From positions 2,634-66,633 of the forward strand of contig CAJNYU010000023.1 in NCBI GenBank assembly GCA_905331475.1: DNA of 64,000 bases. Direction: 5' to 3'. This stretch comes from Rotaria socialis (taxonomy: Eukaryota; Rotifera; Eurotatoria; Philodinida; Philodinidae). A model generated the notes under the pieces. That model searched no databases. It was not told where the DNA came from and saw only the letters and a list, made by a program, of their open reading frames with translations. Of this stretch, positions 23,193 to 35,911 are shown piece by piece (within the stretch, counting starts at the first letter, position 1; every line of letters begins with the position of its first letter). The position numbers were made by a program, and so were the translations under genes.

Positions 23193-26155
23193 ATGTGGTA
23201 TCCGCCTCAACAGCATTGCCAGCCGCCGCCGAGCTGGCATGGATATGTCAACAATTTTTCGTCGCAACAACAGCAGCTGCAGCAACGAACTTATGCGAGG
23301 ACTACATATTATTGTAATACTGATGAGTCACCGATTACAAATCGAGCAAATACTCAAGTAATGTCAAGAAACGATAAGAATGAGTCATTCGTTCAGTTTA
23401 ATCCAATACACACCGATGATTTTAACGGTAAAAATAAATTTTTATTACAAAAATTTCATTTACACTTGAGTCTAAGGCTAATCATTTTTATAAGTGCAAT
23501 AATTTATTACATTTTTTAAGGTTTCATTAATTTATAAGTAGGCAAATAGAACGAAAGAGAGAGAATCAAGGCAGCTACTTATTTATGTGTATATATATAA
23601 GAGCGTGTATGTACTATGTACGGACACGTCTATAAAATGTTTTGATCAATAGTAAATAGTACCTATATGCAAGAAAACTAATTGTTACATTCTCCATCTG
23701 TAACTACTGCAGGCTTTCTCCTTGGTCTTACGTAATGAATGATAATAATAATATTCGACATCATGAATAGATGCAACGGCGACAACATTAGTCGTACCCG
23801 TTGTCGTATAAGTTATTCAATTCAACCGCTCGTTTTTTTTTTCTAAGCAAGCTGATCGTTCGATCAATCAGATGAGTGATTACTTGTAGATATTCATGCG
23901 TGCTATTTCTATCTAACACTATTGTCTTCTATGAACGCAAGCCAACGATGATAGACTCTAAATCAAATTATGACGATTTTCTCTAAAGAAAAAAAGAAGA
24001 GAAACGACATCATTCTAGATTGGAGACAGTATGCATATGAGTATTGAGGAAATCAAAATGCCAATAGCAATACGAACTATCAAAAATATACTAGTGAAAC
24101 ATTTTTTTACGCTGTATTGCTGATGATTTATGCCGATAGCGTACAAGGAACTTCGCTTTTTTTTCCTCATTCGACCCTGTTTTTTTTTTCTTTTTTGAAA
24201 ATCATCATTACTAACAGTACCCTTGTATGACACACCTATCTGATAATAAATATACATATACTATAAAAAGAAAAAGAAAATTCGAAGCAATAAAATTATT
24301 CTGTCTATAGGGGATGATATTCCTTTGATTCAATGGCCATGATCTGTCATGTTTTTGTTCAGTTTGCACCAACTGAAAAGAAACGATTGAAATAATTTAT
24401 TTAATCGAGAAAAAAAATCTCTACTATTAGTAGTTTAGAAAGGTCAGCAGTCATCATTCTTTTGTTTCTCTGAATTGAAACGCTATCGGACTGACAATGA
24501 AAAACAGATTGTTGAAGTGTCAGAAAGAAGCAGAATGGAAAACGTTCTTCCCCGGCGTCTCTTTCTCGTTTTATAATTAGAATGAATACTACTCCGTTTG
24601 TTTGGCCGTCGACATGCACACATAACTATATTATGTGAAGAACTAAAAAGGAGGAACAGTCAATTATCTTCGTTCGTTGATATTTGTCATAGCGTAAAAT
24701 AATTACTGTGCGGATCTTAAGGCTATACAAAGAGAAGAAAGTGCCTTTTATATGTAAACATCATCTGTTCATATGACAGTATGCAGTTGCTCAATCGACT
24801 GATGATCTTTATATGTATACATAGAGAGAATAGTTCATGTTTCTTTGGAAAATATGATAAGTGTCTTCTTCTTCTTCTTCTTCTTCTTATGAGTATTTCC
24901 ATCATCAGTCATATTTTATTGATGAATTCATCTAGATGCGTGTTGTCAGTTTTCCCCTTAGCCGCTTTTTATTCTCGAGTTTTTCTCGAGTCATTTTTTT
25001 GTTTCTTCTCGGGTACGTGAAGAAGTGTGTTTTTCTTGTCTCTTTATTTTTTGATCATTCCATTCTTTTGCTTGCTTTTATATGTGCGTTGACGTGTTCA
25101 TTGTCATTGTATGTCTCACTTCTCATTTTGTCTTTGTTCTAGTGGCTGGTATCGACTATCACAATACTCATTCTACCGGTTCGTATAGTGATGAAATGTC
25201 GTCACCATCGTACCAAACACCGAATAATAATCCACATTGGAGTCCAGTTATAACTCCATCGACAAAAACATTGATTACTCCACAGGAAAATCCTTCGCCT
25301 CCGATTCCTATTACTAGTTCACCTTCATCGCCTTCTACATCAGGTTGTTGGGATTGGCTCCTTTATTCGCCGGAATTCTACTCTCATTTATATATACCAT
25401 CATCGTCTTTCGTTCAACAACAAAAACAAGATGATGATCTCGATTTATTAGCGAGATTACCAACGTGGTTGCTCGCTTTACTCTATCCATCGATGCAACA
25501 ATACCATGCAAGGGACGATGAGAATGATAGTGATCAAGAGATAAGTTCTCTTAATAATTATCACGACGAGGCACCATTATCGATGAATATCGATAAGTCA
25601 ATTAATAAAGTCTCGTCAAATTTATCCTTATCGTCCGAAAATACTCCTACGAATAGTCAGAAAGTGCCACAAAATCGCTCATCAACACCTGATACCGACG
25701 ATGGATATCAATCAGCTAGTGACGCTAGTCGTAGTGATTGTTCACAGCAATCATCTTTGCAATATGATCATCATAATAGTAAAGATGATATTACAATGAA
25801 CACATCTTCATCGCTTGTGCCAAAACGCATTTCATATGCAGCTGCTGTCAAACCTATGGCAGCATCAATTAACAACAATAATAAAACAAGTCCATTATCA
25901 GCACATATTATTAAAACAAAAAATAATTCACCATTATTAGCCATCAATGATGTGTTAAATAATAATAATGGGCAAAAATTAAAATTTGTTGCTCCACGTT
26001 TTGAACGAATGCATCATGCTAAGCAATATTCATCTTCGACAACGACAAATAAAGACCCACCGTCGTCTTCATTGACAAATCGGCCGCAAATTCGTTCGAA
26101 TATTAATAATAATAATCAACGTAATCATATTAATAATTCAGCAAAACGTCGTTAA
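23193..26155 (+). CDS. unrecognised disordered protein, two exons
   Basis: Exons 23193-23427 and 25143-26155 (phase 1, 1715-bp intron) give 415 residues, and the joined length is a multiple of three. The start is low-complexity and Gln-rich (MWYPPQQHCQPPPSWHGYV). A hydrophobic, Trp-rich central block follows (CWDWLLYSPEFYSHLYIP, then LDLLARLPTWLLALLYPS). The second half is Ser/Asn-rich with STPDTDDGYQSASDASRSD, KRISYAAAVKP and LKFVAPRFERMHHAK, ending in AKRR. The SYAAAV and VAPRFERM blocks look like short conserved linear motifs in a disordered regulatory protein, but I do not recognise the family. There is no signal peptide or obvious transmembrane helix. Confidence 0.75.
24864..24889. repeat. 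(TTC)n microsatellite in intron
   Basis: About eight TTC units inside the long intron of the 23193 gene. Confidence 0.85.
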
Positions 26156-27945
26156 GAAACTTGTTCCTCTTTTCTTTAACTAAACTTATTAAGTCGTTCA
26201 ACAAAATTTTCTTTTCATGTGTGTATTTCTTTGTTGTTCGTCTGTCTTTTTCTTTTTGTTTCTATGTTGTATTAGAATCAAGTCAGTTAAGCAAAAAACA
26301 AAAAAGATGATGATATGATTTCATGTAGGAGAAATCAACAAACCTACATGCACATATATGTCTCAATATCATTTTTATTACGTATAGAAACGCTCTTTAA
26401 TCACTATTGCAAACTATTTCGATTTGGCCGGTCACAAAGTTTTAGTTCGCTGATTTATTTGATGGATCATATTGCTAAGTGTTGAAAGTGAACGCCCACC
26501 ATAGCTTTTTCAAAGAAGCGCCGATTGTGATAGAAGCGATTCTAATCATCTGGTTCAGTTGACATGAAATGACAGATTTTCTGGTGATAATCTGCATTAA
26601 CCCTTTTTCTTCTTCTCATTCATTGTTCAGTTTTTTCTTTTGTCTATGAGCTTAATTAAATTTTCCATCGGCGTTTCTCTGACTTAAGGGTTAAATAATG
26701 CAAATGATCGGCAAGGATATGCATACGGCAAAAAAAGAACCTTGATGATAATTACTGAGTACAGCGAAACAGTTTTGATTTAAAATCGTGGGTTTTTGTC
26801 TTTAAGAATTATTCAATTTTACGAAACGCCATCTAGAGGTCGCGTGAACTCATGAGGCTTTATGGATTGTATAAAGTGTGAATGGTATTTTGATTTAAAA
26901 GCAAAATATGTTTGAGAAAAAACGACAGGTTCTTCATTGGATTACTTGTTTTCCAAATTAAGTAATCTACAAATGAGACACTATTTACAAGAAAAAGTTT
27001 GTTTTCTGTAGGAATCTTTGCATTTTTATGTTGAAGGTCAAATCAAATTTTCGCTATTAAATTTCGAATGAGTTCTTTTGATCTAACAGGTTATTGGCTC
27101 GTAGAAAAATTTTCCTTCTTGCGACTATTTTCATAAAAATGAATAGTATAAATTTAACCTTTTTTCATGATCCTCGGGAGCTTTTTTTAATTAGAAATGA
27201 GAAGAAAAATCCTTTAACGGGTTGATTCCTTTTGCGCATGACATAGACATTAAAGGTTTATGATTAACCTCAAACGATTTAATGTCCTTAAATTAGCACA
27301 ACCATAATGGCGTACTAAAAATGTCAAGATACCCAAGAAAAGAAAACTTATTCCCGAATCGCAACTTGAGATTCTTTTTTCTGATGAAGACATGACTTAG
27401 TGAGATGGGAGTATCATTTCTGTTCGTTTACTTCTCTGTTCTAACAGATGAACATGAAATCTGACTTTATGCATAATCAAAATTATTCTCATAATGCAAA
27501 GACAGTCGCCCTAATCATTGGCAAAGCTTTTTGCGAAAATGAGCTGCGTAGAGCCTATTCCTGTCTGCATTATATCAATACGCATGAGCAGTTCTCTCGA
27601 ACGAAGATAATTACATGTTATTTTTGGCTCTCATCTATTTTAACCAATACAATTGGAGCGGAAATATTTGTTTTAAATCATTATGACTAAGACTCTTGCG
27701 AGTTAGTACCGTAGCTAAAAACAAGTCCGAATCGAATTTGCAACAGAACAAGATCGATCTCGCGTAGACAATGTCGATAAGAAAAAAAAGAAACATCATT
27801 CATGATAAGACATATTTTTGACACTAAGCAACTTGATAATTTTTATTTAATTAAAGCCTGAAATAGGATTTTTTTGTTTATTAGAAATGTTCTTCTGCGG
27901 CTATATATTATAATTATTTTTACCCCTTCTGTCAGTATGTGTTTA
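26156..27945. other. intergenic, nothing recognised
   Basis: 3' flanks of two convergent genes. The 80-codon frame at 27448-27690 (ATG start, MNMKSDFMHNQ) has no visible domain and no supporting splice structure, so it is not called. Confidence 0.5.
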
Positions 27946-28923
27946 TCACAAGTTATCGGTTGTCACTGTCTGCTGTTGTTTGTAATATTTCATCCACCAT
28001 TCTGGTATTTCGATTTCGTTTACTGTTGCGTTACAATCGTTCCAATGTTTACTCATCATAAACAGGATTTTTTCTTCTGTTGTTGCTAATAATTTCTGCA
28101 TATTAAATGATCCAATACGTATTCGACTACGTTTCACAACGACAGGTTCTTGTGATTTACGATCGATGCTTTCTAAATCGTATAATTCCTTTTTTAAAAA
28201 TGTACCATAAATAATATTTTTTGGTGCCTCATGTAACATATCCCAATTTTTTTCTGTTCGAAGCATAGCTCGCAATTCATGTGGACTCTTCCCTAGAATA
28301 GCATGTTGAGAATAATAACTTAATGCATAGGTTAATGTTGCATTTTTTAATGTATCATATCGATGACGCCAATAAACCGATGCCATAGCAGCAAATTGAT
28401 CTGGCACTGAAAAAGCACGACCATCGAAATAAGCGGAATGTGACGCGAGACGTTCTCGGATATGTTCATTATCTATATCCGACCAATCTTCTTCATTAAT
28501 ATATTTATTAAATTTAGCTGATGTGTACGATGCAAGTACCGATACAAGTTTTTGTATACGACCAGAATACATATGTTCCCGGGGATGTTTTTCCGGTTCA
28601 TAAACAATTGGACAAGCATCGAAAACGAGAGAGATTTCATCGGATTCATAGTAGATTGTCAATGGATTGAAACGTTGTAGTAAATCGGCTGATGTACGAA
28701 TAAATGCTCGTGTCATACGTTGATCATATGGTTTCGTAAAACCACGAGTATAATTTCGAAATGAAACTCCATCAATACGAACAACAAACGGGTAGGATGA
28801 ATCAAGTCGTTGATCACTTATTGCTTCAAATTCTTTAACTTGAGTGGCGAGTAATTTCTCATCGTCGAGTAATTGATCATTGTTACTGTCAAAAAGTTCT
28901 CTTTCAAATGTTATATCTGTCAT
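27946..28923 (-). CDS. Thg1-like 3'-5' nucleotidyltransferase, intronless
   Basis: A single open frame of 325 residues with an ATG start. The sequence FVVRIDGVSFRNYTRGF (Asp51) and the later YYESDEISLVF (Asp95, Glu96) are the two metal-binding motifs of the Thg1 family palm domain. Thg1 adds G-1 to the 5' end of tRNA-His; Thg1-like proteins repair truncated tRNA 5' ends by reverse (3'-5') polymerisation. After the palm come KPYDQRMTRAFIRTSADLL, a DGRAFSVPD loop and a C-terminal helical part. The motif spellings (RIDG with SF, ESDE) are closer to Thg1-like proteins of bacteria, protists and large viruses than to the animal THG1L form, as far as I can judge by eye. With the lack of introns this leaves transfer open as an origin. 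The family is confident; the subtype is not. Confidence 0.85.
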   Translation of the reverse strand: MTDITFERELFDSNNDQLLDDEKLLATQVKEFEAISDQRLDSSYPFVVRIDGVSFRNYTRGFTKPYDQRMTRAFIRTSADLLQRFNPLTIYYESDEISLVFDACPIVYEPEKHPREHMYSGRIQKLVSVLASYTSAKFNKYINEEDWSDIDNEHIRERLASHSAYFDGRAFSVPDQFAAMASVYWRHRYDTLKNATLTYALSYYSQHAILGKSPHELRAMLRTEKNWDMLHEAPKNIIYGTFLKKELYDLESIDRKSQEPVVVKRSRIRIGSFNMQKLLATTEEKILFMMSKHWNDCNATVNEIEIPEWWMKYYKQQQTVTTDNL

Positions 28924-30304
28924 TCGAGCTGTAAATTAGTTTTCGTATTTTTTTACTAAGAATAGAACTATGCAAAATAGTTTATATAGAGATTGACGCA
29001 CTATGTACAATATATTGCATCACAATTTGTCGTGCAAGTGAACGAAATATCCTAATGAGTCATCACAAAAAATAACCATAATCATAGTTGGGCGGCGAAA
29101 CGGGCTTTCTTTTTTTCTATCCAGATGTCAGTGATGTAAAGCAAATTGTTGACTGATGTAATACATTGATTATATCTTGATGTTAATTATGAAATTTTAC
29201 AGCTATGGGAAGAATTTTGAAAGATCGACGTTGTAAGCCTTGCGATATTTTTCTGCGAATCAAATTTCAATGAATTATAGAAGAGGAATTTCTTTTTAAT
29301 GCTTTGCTCTATTTATAGTCCAAGGCAATAGCAGTATTCATCAGGGTGGAGAGATTTCGATAGCATAAAAAATAGATTATCGTCTAGAGTAAAAAGAAAC
29401 TACAATAATTGAGTCGTTTTTTAGAGTTCTAAACCAACGTAGAAAGTAGAAAATTCGAGAATAATTGAACACACAATGTAAATCTGGTAAGCAGCATCGA
29501 TGTTCGGGTACAAATGAAAGTTTAAAATAAATTATGCAGGAGAGCCTAATTATGAATTAGAATTTACAGAGAATTGTAGTAATTAGAATTTTCACCAATC
29601 TTTGCTTAGGTATCAATGGATAATAATATTAAGAGAAAAAAATCGATTTCTTCTATTTGCTTACGCACTCAATATTTACGATTAAAATTATATGGTTTAT
29701 TAATTTCGGAAAAGAATTTCAGTTATTTTATATCTTGAAAAGAAACTAATTGACATCGAATGTGTGACACTCTCTGTGACATTATAGAACTATTAAATAG
29801 CAGTTGTTGATTGCATAATATTTCTTCGTAAATATATGGATATACACCAACAAAAGAGGCAGGGCCATACATGGATTACAACTTATGTTCTATAGTTATT
29901 TATAGTTCGATAATTTCTGTCTTTTGTTACACCCATCTAAAGCGTGTTATATTGAATAGGGAAAAAAGGAGATATAGTGTCCTAAGCAAATAATCTTAAA
30001 TCATTGTCGTCATCATGACGGCTAAAAAAAACTAGGAACGTCGAGAGAAGTAATCATCATAATCACGATGATGATTATGAGTGCCGGTACATAAAAACAA
30101 GTCTTAGTTTACGCAGGAACTCTTTTCTTTGCTCCTATTTTCTTTCCTCTTTTTTTTTTGTAATACGAGAGAGAAAGCTATTGACTCAACAATCGTTTAT
30201 ATAATAAAAAAAATAAGAAGAAGGAGAAGCGAGAACTACTAGTTGATTGATTTCTTAATACATATCTACGCTCATGTTCTAGTCTATTCGCAGTCTGCTA
30301 CACG

Positions 30305-30339
<35 letters not shown>

Positions 30340-30585
30340 GTAAGTAGTGCCCAACAGATAGATATTCAGTGACAAGTATGAAGCAGATAACAGAAAAAAA
30401 CGATAGAAAGATACTATTGTCCAAACTTCATTGAATATTTATACTGTTGAAGTCTTTTATGCTTATCATTGTCTCTACCATCGCTTTATGCATATTCCTT
30501 AGTCATACTTTCATATATGTAGTGTCATGATGCATAGATAATTATTTTTTTGTTCTTCTCTGTTATCTATAGTGATGCGACTATA
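28924..30585. other. intergenic between divergent genes
   Basis: AT-rich, with an imperfect CATCATGA/TCATGATG cluster near 30010-30075 and a (CA)n(TA)n microsatellite at 30303-30339. A probable 5' UTR splice acceptor (CTGTTATCTATAG) ends at 30573, just before the next start. No gene was seen. Confidence 0.5.
30303..30339. repeat. (CA)n(TA)n microsatellite
   Basis: CA run followed by about twelve TA units. Confidence 0.9.
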
Positions 30586-31035
30586 ATGGCAACTACATCA
30601 TCAAGTGAATTTTTAAAAGACAAATCGTCGTCGTCGATGGACGTGCGTCATTGTTATCATCAGACTGCTGAACACTTTATTGATGAACACTATCCAAAAA
30701 CCTGCCTTGAAACAATACCATCTATCATTCTTGAACATCCCCGAAGGAAAGTCAATTGTCAACTATCGCGTTCTCGCCATAATCTTCGTTTTCGCACTCA
30801 ACCTGTTACATTAGCAGAGATCTATGAAACCGACGAAGAAAACAAAATTGAAAATGATAATCAGCAAGACTCAAAAGCCAAAGTTATCAATGATTATGAC
30901 CGATGGGGATATTTGAGTTTAGCGGAAAATCTAAGACAACAAACAACAAGAAAAAAAGTGCCATTAAAGAATTTCCTTAAACAACAACGGCTAAAAACGA
31001 CACAAGAAGAACTTTTTGAAACAGATGGTAGTTGA
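30586..31035 (+). CDS. small unrecognised protein
   Basis: 149 residues from ATG at 30586; the frame is open further upstream only through a likely splice acceptor at 30573. Visible parts are an Ser-rich start, a hydrophilic middle with LRFRTQPVTLAEIYETDEE, and a Lys/Arg/Gln-rich tail (KKVPLKNFLKQQRLKTTQ). No transmembrane segment or catalytic motif is present. It is short, single-exon and convergent with the GPCR gene 84 bp away. The TLAEIYETDEE stretch looks conserved, but I do not recognise the family. Confidence 0.6.
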   Translation: MATTSSSEFLKDKSSSSMDVRHCYHQTAEHFIDEHYPKTCLETIPSIILEHPRRKVNCQLSRSRHNLRFRTQPVTLAEIYETDEENKIENDNQQDSKAKVINDYDRWGYLSLAENLRQQTTRKKVPLKNFLKQQRLKTTQEELFETDGS

Positions 31036-31119
31036 CGTTTTTAATGTAAATAATATATTCTCTCTATTCTATTTTAAAATTTAATCAATTATATAAAAAC
31101 AGAAAAAAGAGCGAAAAAT

Positions 31120-34100
31120 TCAATGATTTCGACTGATAAACAAAGTTCGAGAATTTTCATATAAACGATTGGAAAAATATTTTTGTTTCTTTCGTATTGT
31201 TGATGGTGTATCAATTAATCGATTGTCTTCGTTCGATAGAGATTTTATTAATGATGATTGTAATTCAAATTGCTCACTTGAAGAATTATTTAGGTCACGT
31301 TTTATAGATGTTTGATTTTGAAATATTTCACTCTTATTCATATTCAATGCACCATTTGTGTCAGTAGAAGATGCTGCGGCCGGTTGAATGATTCCAGATG
31401 TCGCATAATTTTCAACAGTTGTTTGTTGTTGTGTTGATTGTAATTGTACGAAAGAATAATTCAATAAAGCAAATACCAATGGGAGAAGTACGGAAAAGTA
31501 GACTAAATAAAATCGCATCACAACTGGGTAAATACAAGCTAACAAACAAACTGATATTACAAGTAATGACCGAATAAACGATTTTGATAACCAATGTCCA
31601 CAAGATTGTACTACGAAATCTGAGGTTGTTATATTTATTTCATTATCCGGCGGCGACGGTGCTGTTGTTGTTTCCATGACTGGTGCTAAATTGATACCAT
31701 GTTGCATATTATTTCTTGCAACAATACTAAGTGATGATAAAAACGACATTGCATTAGGTATATTTGATTGAGATTGCTGCATGGAAGAAGATTTCTTTCG
31801 ACATAGTGAACATTTTGACATTCTACAACGTGCGCATAGATAAACAAGACAATCGTACAATAATTTCAACACAGCAATTAATGATAAAAATAAATTTAGT
31901 ATTAAAGGAATTAAATTAAATATAATAGTTTGCGTAAAACGATTGCGATTAAACAGTTCTTCACGATAACTCACTTGTGTGGTACCAGGACAATAAACTG
32001 GCTTAGGCAATTTTTCATTTGAATCGATAGAATAAAGTAACGGGATTGTTGCTATGAATGCAAATGACCATAAACATATAACAAAAAAATAACAAAATCG
32101 GCGAAAAATTCGTCGTAAACAAACACCAAATGACTGTAAACAAGTACGAGCTGAATGATGATGGGCTGATGATGATGGAAATAAACATAGAATAAAATTT
32201 GCATGCATCGCGACTATTGTATAAGCTAAAAATAGGAAAATGCAATTATCTAATAAAGTCTGAAAAGAGAATTTTTCTCTTTGGTCTTTCGTGTTGAGAA
32301 ACAATCGCTTAAATTTATCAGTAATGATGAAAAGAGCATAACAATGAGTAACAACTGCGATTTCTTGTTGTAATTTTGAAAAAACACGAAATATACGAAA
32401 GCCTATTTAAAATGTTTTAACTAAACACGATTAGTTATACTGTACAGAAGAATTTCGCTACTCAATTTCCCGGCGAAATCGATATATCGCGTAAAATTCA
32501 ATTTCATTCTTCATTTTTAATTATACCTAAGCAGGGAATTTCTTCTATGAATTATGTACAGAAGCAAACTTCTATTTACTCGTATAGTATTTTATTTATC
32601 TGACTGACCTCCGATTGCACTTTTTTAAAAATGTTGGAATCCTTAGAGGATCAAGGTTGCCAAAAATATCGGATTTTCGATAAAAATGGCAGAAAGAGAG
32701 GACGTTTTACTGTAGCTGTTATAAACAGTTCAATCGTAGCCAAGATCCTTGACTAATTTTTTCTACTGAAATCAGTCGCTAATTCGAGGATCATTATAAA
32801 AAAATTTCAAAAATCGATTAATAACAATAAAGTAGATCAGAAGCCTTGAGGGTGTGTGTGGGTGCGGGTGTGAGCGCGGAAATGATAAACATTGAGACCG
32901 ATATCCATACACATACCCAGGCACGGCGCGAAGCAATAAAAATACAGGGGGGTTACTTGAAAACGGGAGGTTTTTTTTCAAAAATCGGAGTAAATTAATA
33001 AAATCTCTTCTATTTTCTTCAAATCGGAGTAAAATTGAAACAAAAGTTTCCAAAGTTGGGACGGGGAACCCCCCCCCCCCCCTCATTTGCGCCGTCCCTG
33101 CCCATACCGACACTCATATCCTCAGAGTTTGTCCAAAACAATGATTACACAAATTAAAAGTTTTTTTTTTGTCTAAAGACAATAGCAAAATTAAGAGGTT
33201 TTCCGAAATTTTCTATTACTTTTTCCGATAAAATATAGGAAAAAAATGGGAATTTTTAGGAAAATATAGGACAAAAATAGAACCTTTTTGAAAATATAGG
33301 AACTATAGGAAATATAGGTCGAACCGCAGCCCAGATCTGAATGAAATCCATACGACTTGTGTACTCCGATTCGATACTCTGTCATTATCTCTAATTGCAA
33401 CGAACAGAACAAATGATTAGGCTTGTGTTTTGCGTATTACTATTCAATTACCTCGCATCAGTTCGTAATAAATAGTATATGTTTAAGATTATATCTTGCG
33501 TTGTTCTATCAAACATGATGGTTAGTCTTTGAATTACGAGAAAATAAACTTTACGAATTGTGACAGACATTTTTTGATTGTTCCAATGTGTAATAGAAGA
33601 AGAAATTCGAGGGACTTCCCCTTCTGATTTGAATTAATCAATTACCTTAAGCTACTACTACGTTGTATTCTTATCACAACTCGAAAAGGATTAGAGTTAC
33701 TATTGCGATTTAAAACTTATCGTGCATAGAAAGCTCATATTCTATTTTCTACACACGATCTTCTTTACCAGAACATAAGGTTTACTATCTGGAAAAAAAG
33801 TCATCAGGAGACGCATGAAGAGATGTTCTCATGACAAACTATCCTTTCCACCTAACCGAATACCATGTTTTTAGATTAGCCTACGCATTAGAAGACATGC
33901 TACTAAAACCGAATTTGCAACCTTTTAAAACATACCGAGTATAAGTATACACGATGTTTGTAGATAATATATTGCTCGGCAATTATTTTCCGAAAGAACT
34001 CTTGAACGAAGAGTTTGAATAAGATAAATTAGATATAAAAAATTAATCATTGAACTTGATAGAGCCGCACTTGATAGATAGAAATTAACGGCGTTACGAA

Positions 34101-34212
34101 ATGAGCCAAACACCATTAACATCGGTATAAATAAATTTAATACGACTAAACTTAACGAGGCTATCATTTCTATGAAAAGCCATGTTGAAACACGAGAAAA
34201 TAAAATTAACAT
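31120..34212 (-). CDS. seven-transmembrane receptor, rhodopsin-like GPCR, two exons
   Basis: Exons on the minus strand: 34212-33936 and 32354-31120, joined across a 1581-bp intron in phase 1, give 503 residues. Exon 1 holds TM1 (SLSLVVLNLFIPMLMVF) and TM2 (FYLSSAALSSSMINFLYLIY) and enters TM3 (YYLQTSCILIL). Exon 2 completes TM3 (THCYALFIITDKFKRLF), then shows TM4 to TM7 with a Cys/Ser-rich third intracellular loop and a long Ser/Asn/Gln-rich tail. The Cys at the start of TM3 and a Cys in the second extracellular loop (PVYCPGTT) could form the usual disulphide. The classic DRY and NPxxY motifs are not evident, so it is a divergent orphan receptor. The ligand is unknown. Confidence 0.75.
32918..33100. 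mobile_element. hAT-like MITE in the GPCR intron
   Basis: 183 bp with imperfect terminal inverted repeats CAGGCACGGCGCGAA and, from the right end in reverse complement, CAGGGACGGCGCAAA. It is flanked by near-identical 8-bp sequences, CACATACC and CCCATACC (7 of 8). CAGGG-type ends with 8-bp duplications are typical of hAT transposons. The interior is GGGGGG/CCCCCC-rich with a 14-C run near 33069. No coding capacity. Confidence 0.75.
33230..33320 (+). repeat. AAAATATAGGA degenerate tandem repeat
   Basis: Five or six imperfect units of about 11-20 bp (AAAATATAGGAA, TTTTTAGGAAAATATAGGA) in the GPCR intron. Confidence 0.6.
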
Positions 34213-35409
34213 TGACAATAATCTTGGTCACCATCGACTCTCTTGTTCTACCATCAGTTCTTGATTAGAATAATGTCTATCTAAAACAAACAAGAATAAT
34301 CCACTTATATTCATGTATTCATTTTTTCTTCTTCTTCTTTGCGCTGTATAATAATGAGGCGCCTCCACCACAAATCGATTGATCGATTTGCGCACAACTA
34401 TATTCTTGACACATCTTATTTATATATATATATATAAATATGATACAAAGAAAAGAAGACTAATTCAATCTCAAACCCGAGGAAAAGCAGCTAATGTTGG
34501 TGCAACTTGTTTTGTTCGCATCAAACCCAAAGACATGAAGCGACATGTAATTATTCTCTTTTTTCTTTTCCCGCACACACGCATATATATATATATATAT
34601 ATTTATTTAAAATATACGAGTAAACGGCAGAGAGCTCTTTATCCAAAGAATATTAACAAGATGAATAGCTGTTATCACAAACTGAACTCGTTTCAAGTCA
34701 ATCACATGAGATTTATCTTAATTGCATATTAGTCAAGATCAAGGTTATGACACGACATAGACAACCACGTGTCAATATGAAGTGCGAAGCAGTTGTTGCA
34801 TAGATCTAATGCATGCAGGACAACCGGCTATTTCGGAAATTGTTTGAAGGCTGCTAGCGCTCGAGAGAGAAAATAAAAGTTAAAACTCATCTTCAAAAAA
34901 ATGAAGCAATGCTAATGGTCGACTCCGTTTTGTCCCATCAAAGTAATACTACTACAAAAAGTTGCATATATGCATTACTCAGGTGACAGGACGGCATCAA
35001 TCAAATAAACTGAAGCGGCGCCTAGAACGTATTTATATCAGAATTTTCTTTTAGTCAAGGCTATTGTTCTAATATCTTCTTTTGCTCTGGCACACGCTAC
35101 TGCCCGTATCCTTCTAGTTCTAGATCAATAATCAAAGCACTAACGAGAATGTTTTTTTCTTCTATCTCATTCTCTTTAAATTAGCCAAATAAGATGTGGA
35201 AGACAAACAAGATCTTTTATGGCGCGCACATTCTTTTTAAGCTCTGTTAAATGTAGAAATAATAGAATGACGCGTAAATCAAATACTCATCGTCTGTGTT
35301 GATTTTTTGTTTTCGAATTGCTAAAAATCACAATAATAATACTGTATTGAAACGCCATCGGTCGGATCAGACTAGTTCCATGCAAACTGTAACATACGTC
35401 ATCATTGAC

Positions 35410-35430
35410 GAGAGAGAGAGAGAGAGAGAG
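35410..35430. repeat. (GA)n microsatellite
   Basis: About ten GA units. Confidence 0.9.
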
Positions 35431-35911
35431 AAAGAGCGCGAAAAGAAAAGACGATGAAAGTTCTATACATCGTCAACATCATTCACTTGTCATAATCAAG
35501 AAAAAGAATGAATAGAAAAAGCAACTACAAATATAAGTGGAAGACACTGACATACACATGGGTGCATTCTTCATCAAAATATGCCCTTGATAAATATGCA
35601 CGAGGTATAACCACCACTTGCCATCATTAAAATAGTCAATGAATATGTGAATAGACACATTATATAGAGATGATCTAATAAAATCATATAGTTACAAAGT
35701 GTCGCTTTGATTTATCTATTGAAATTCGAAATACATAATGAATTCATGGCGAACAAAAAGATTTTGAGTTAATAATAATAATGACTATTAAATAGATATT
35801 CTACTGTTAGGAAATAATCAATTTTTAATGTTAATTAATATCTTCATAAGACTCTTTCAAAACAACGCGATTACATATGTCAATGCCAATAGAACATTGA
35901 CTAATGTTGGC

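Noticed and set aside
34379..34732. 117-codon + frame with IYIYIYK repeats
   Set aside because: It crosses two TA microsatellites; the repeats keep it open.
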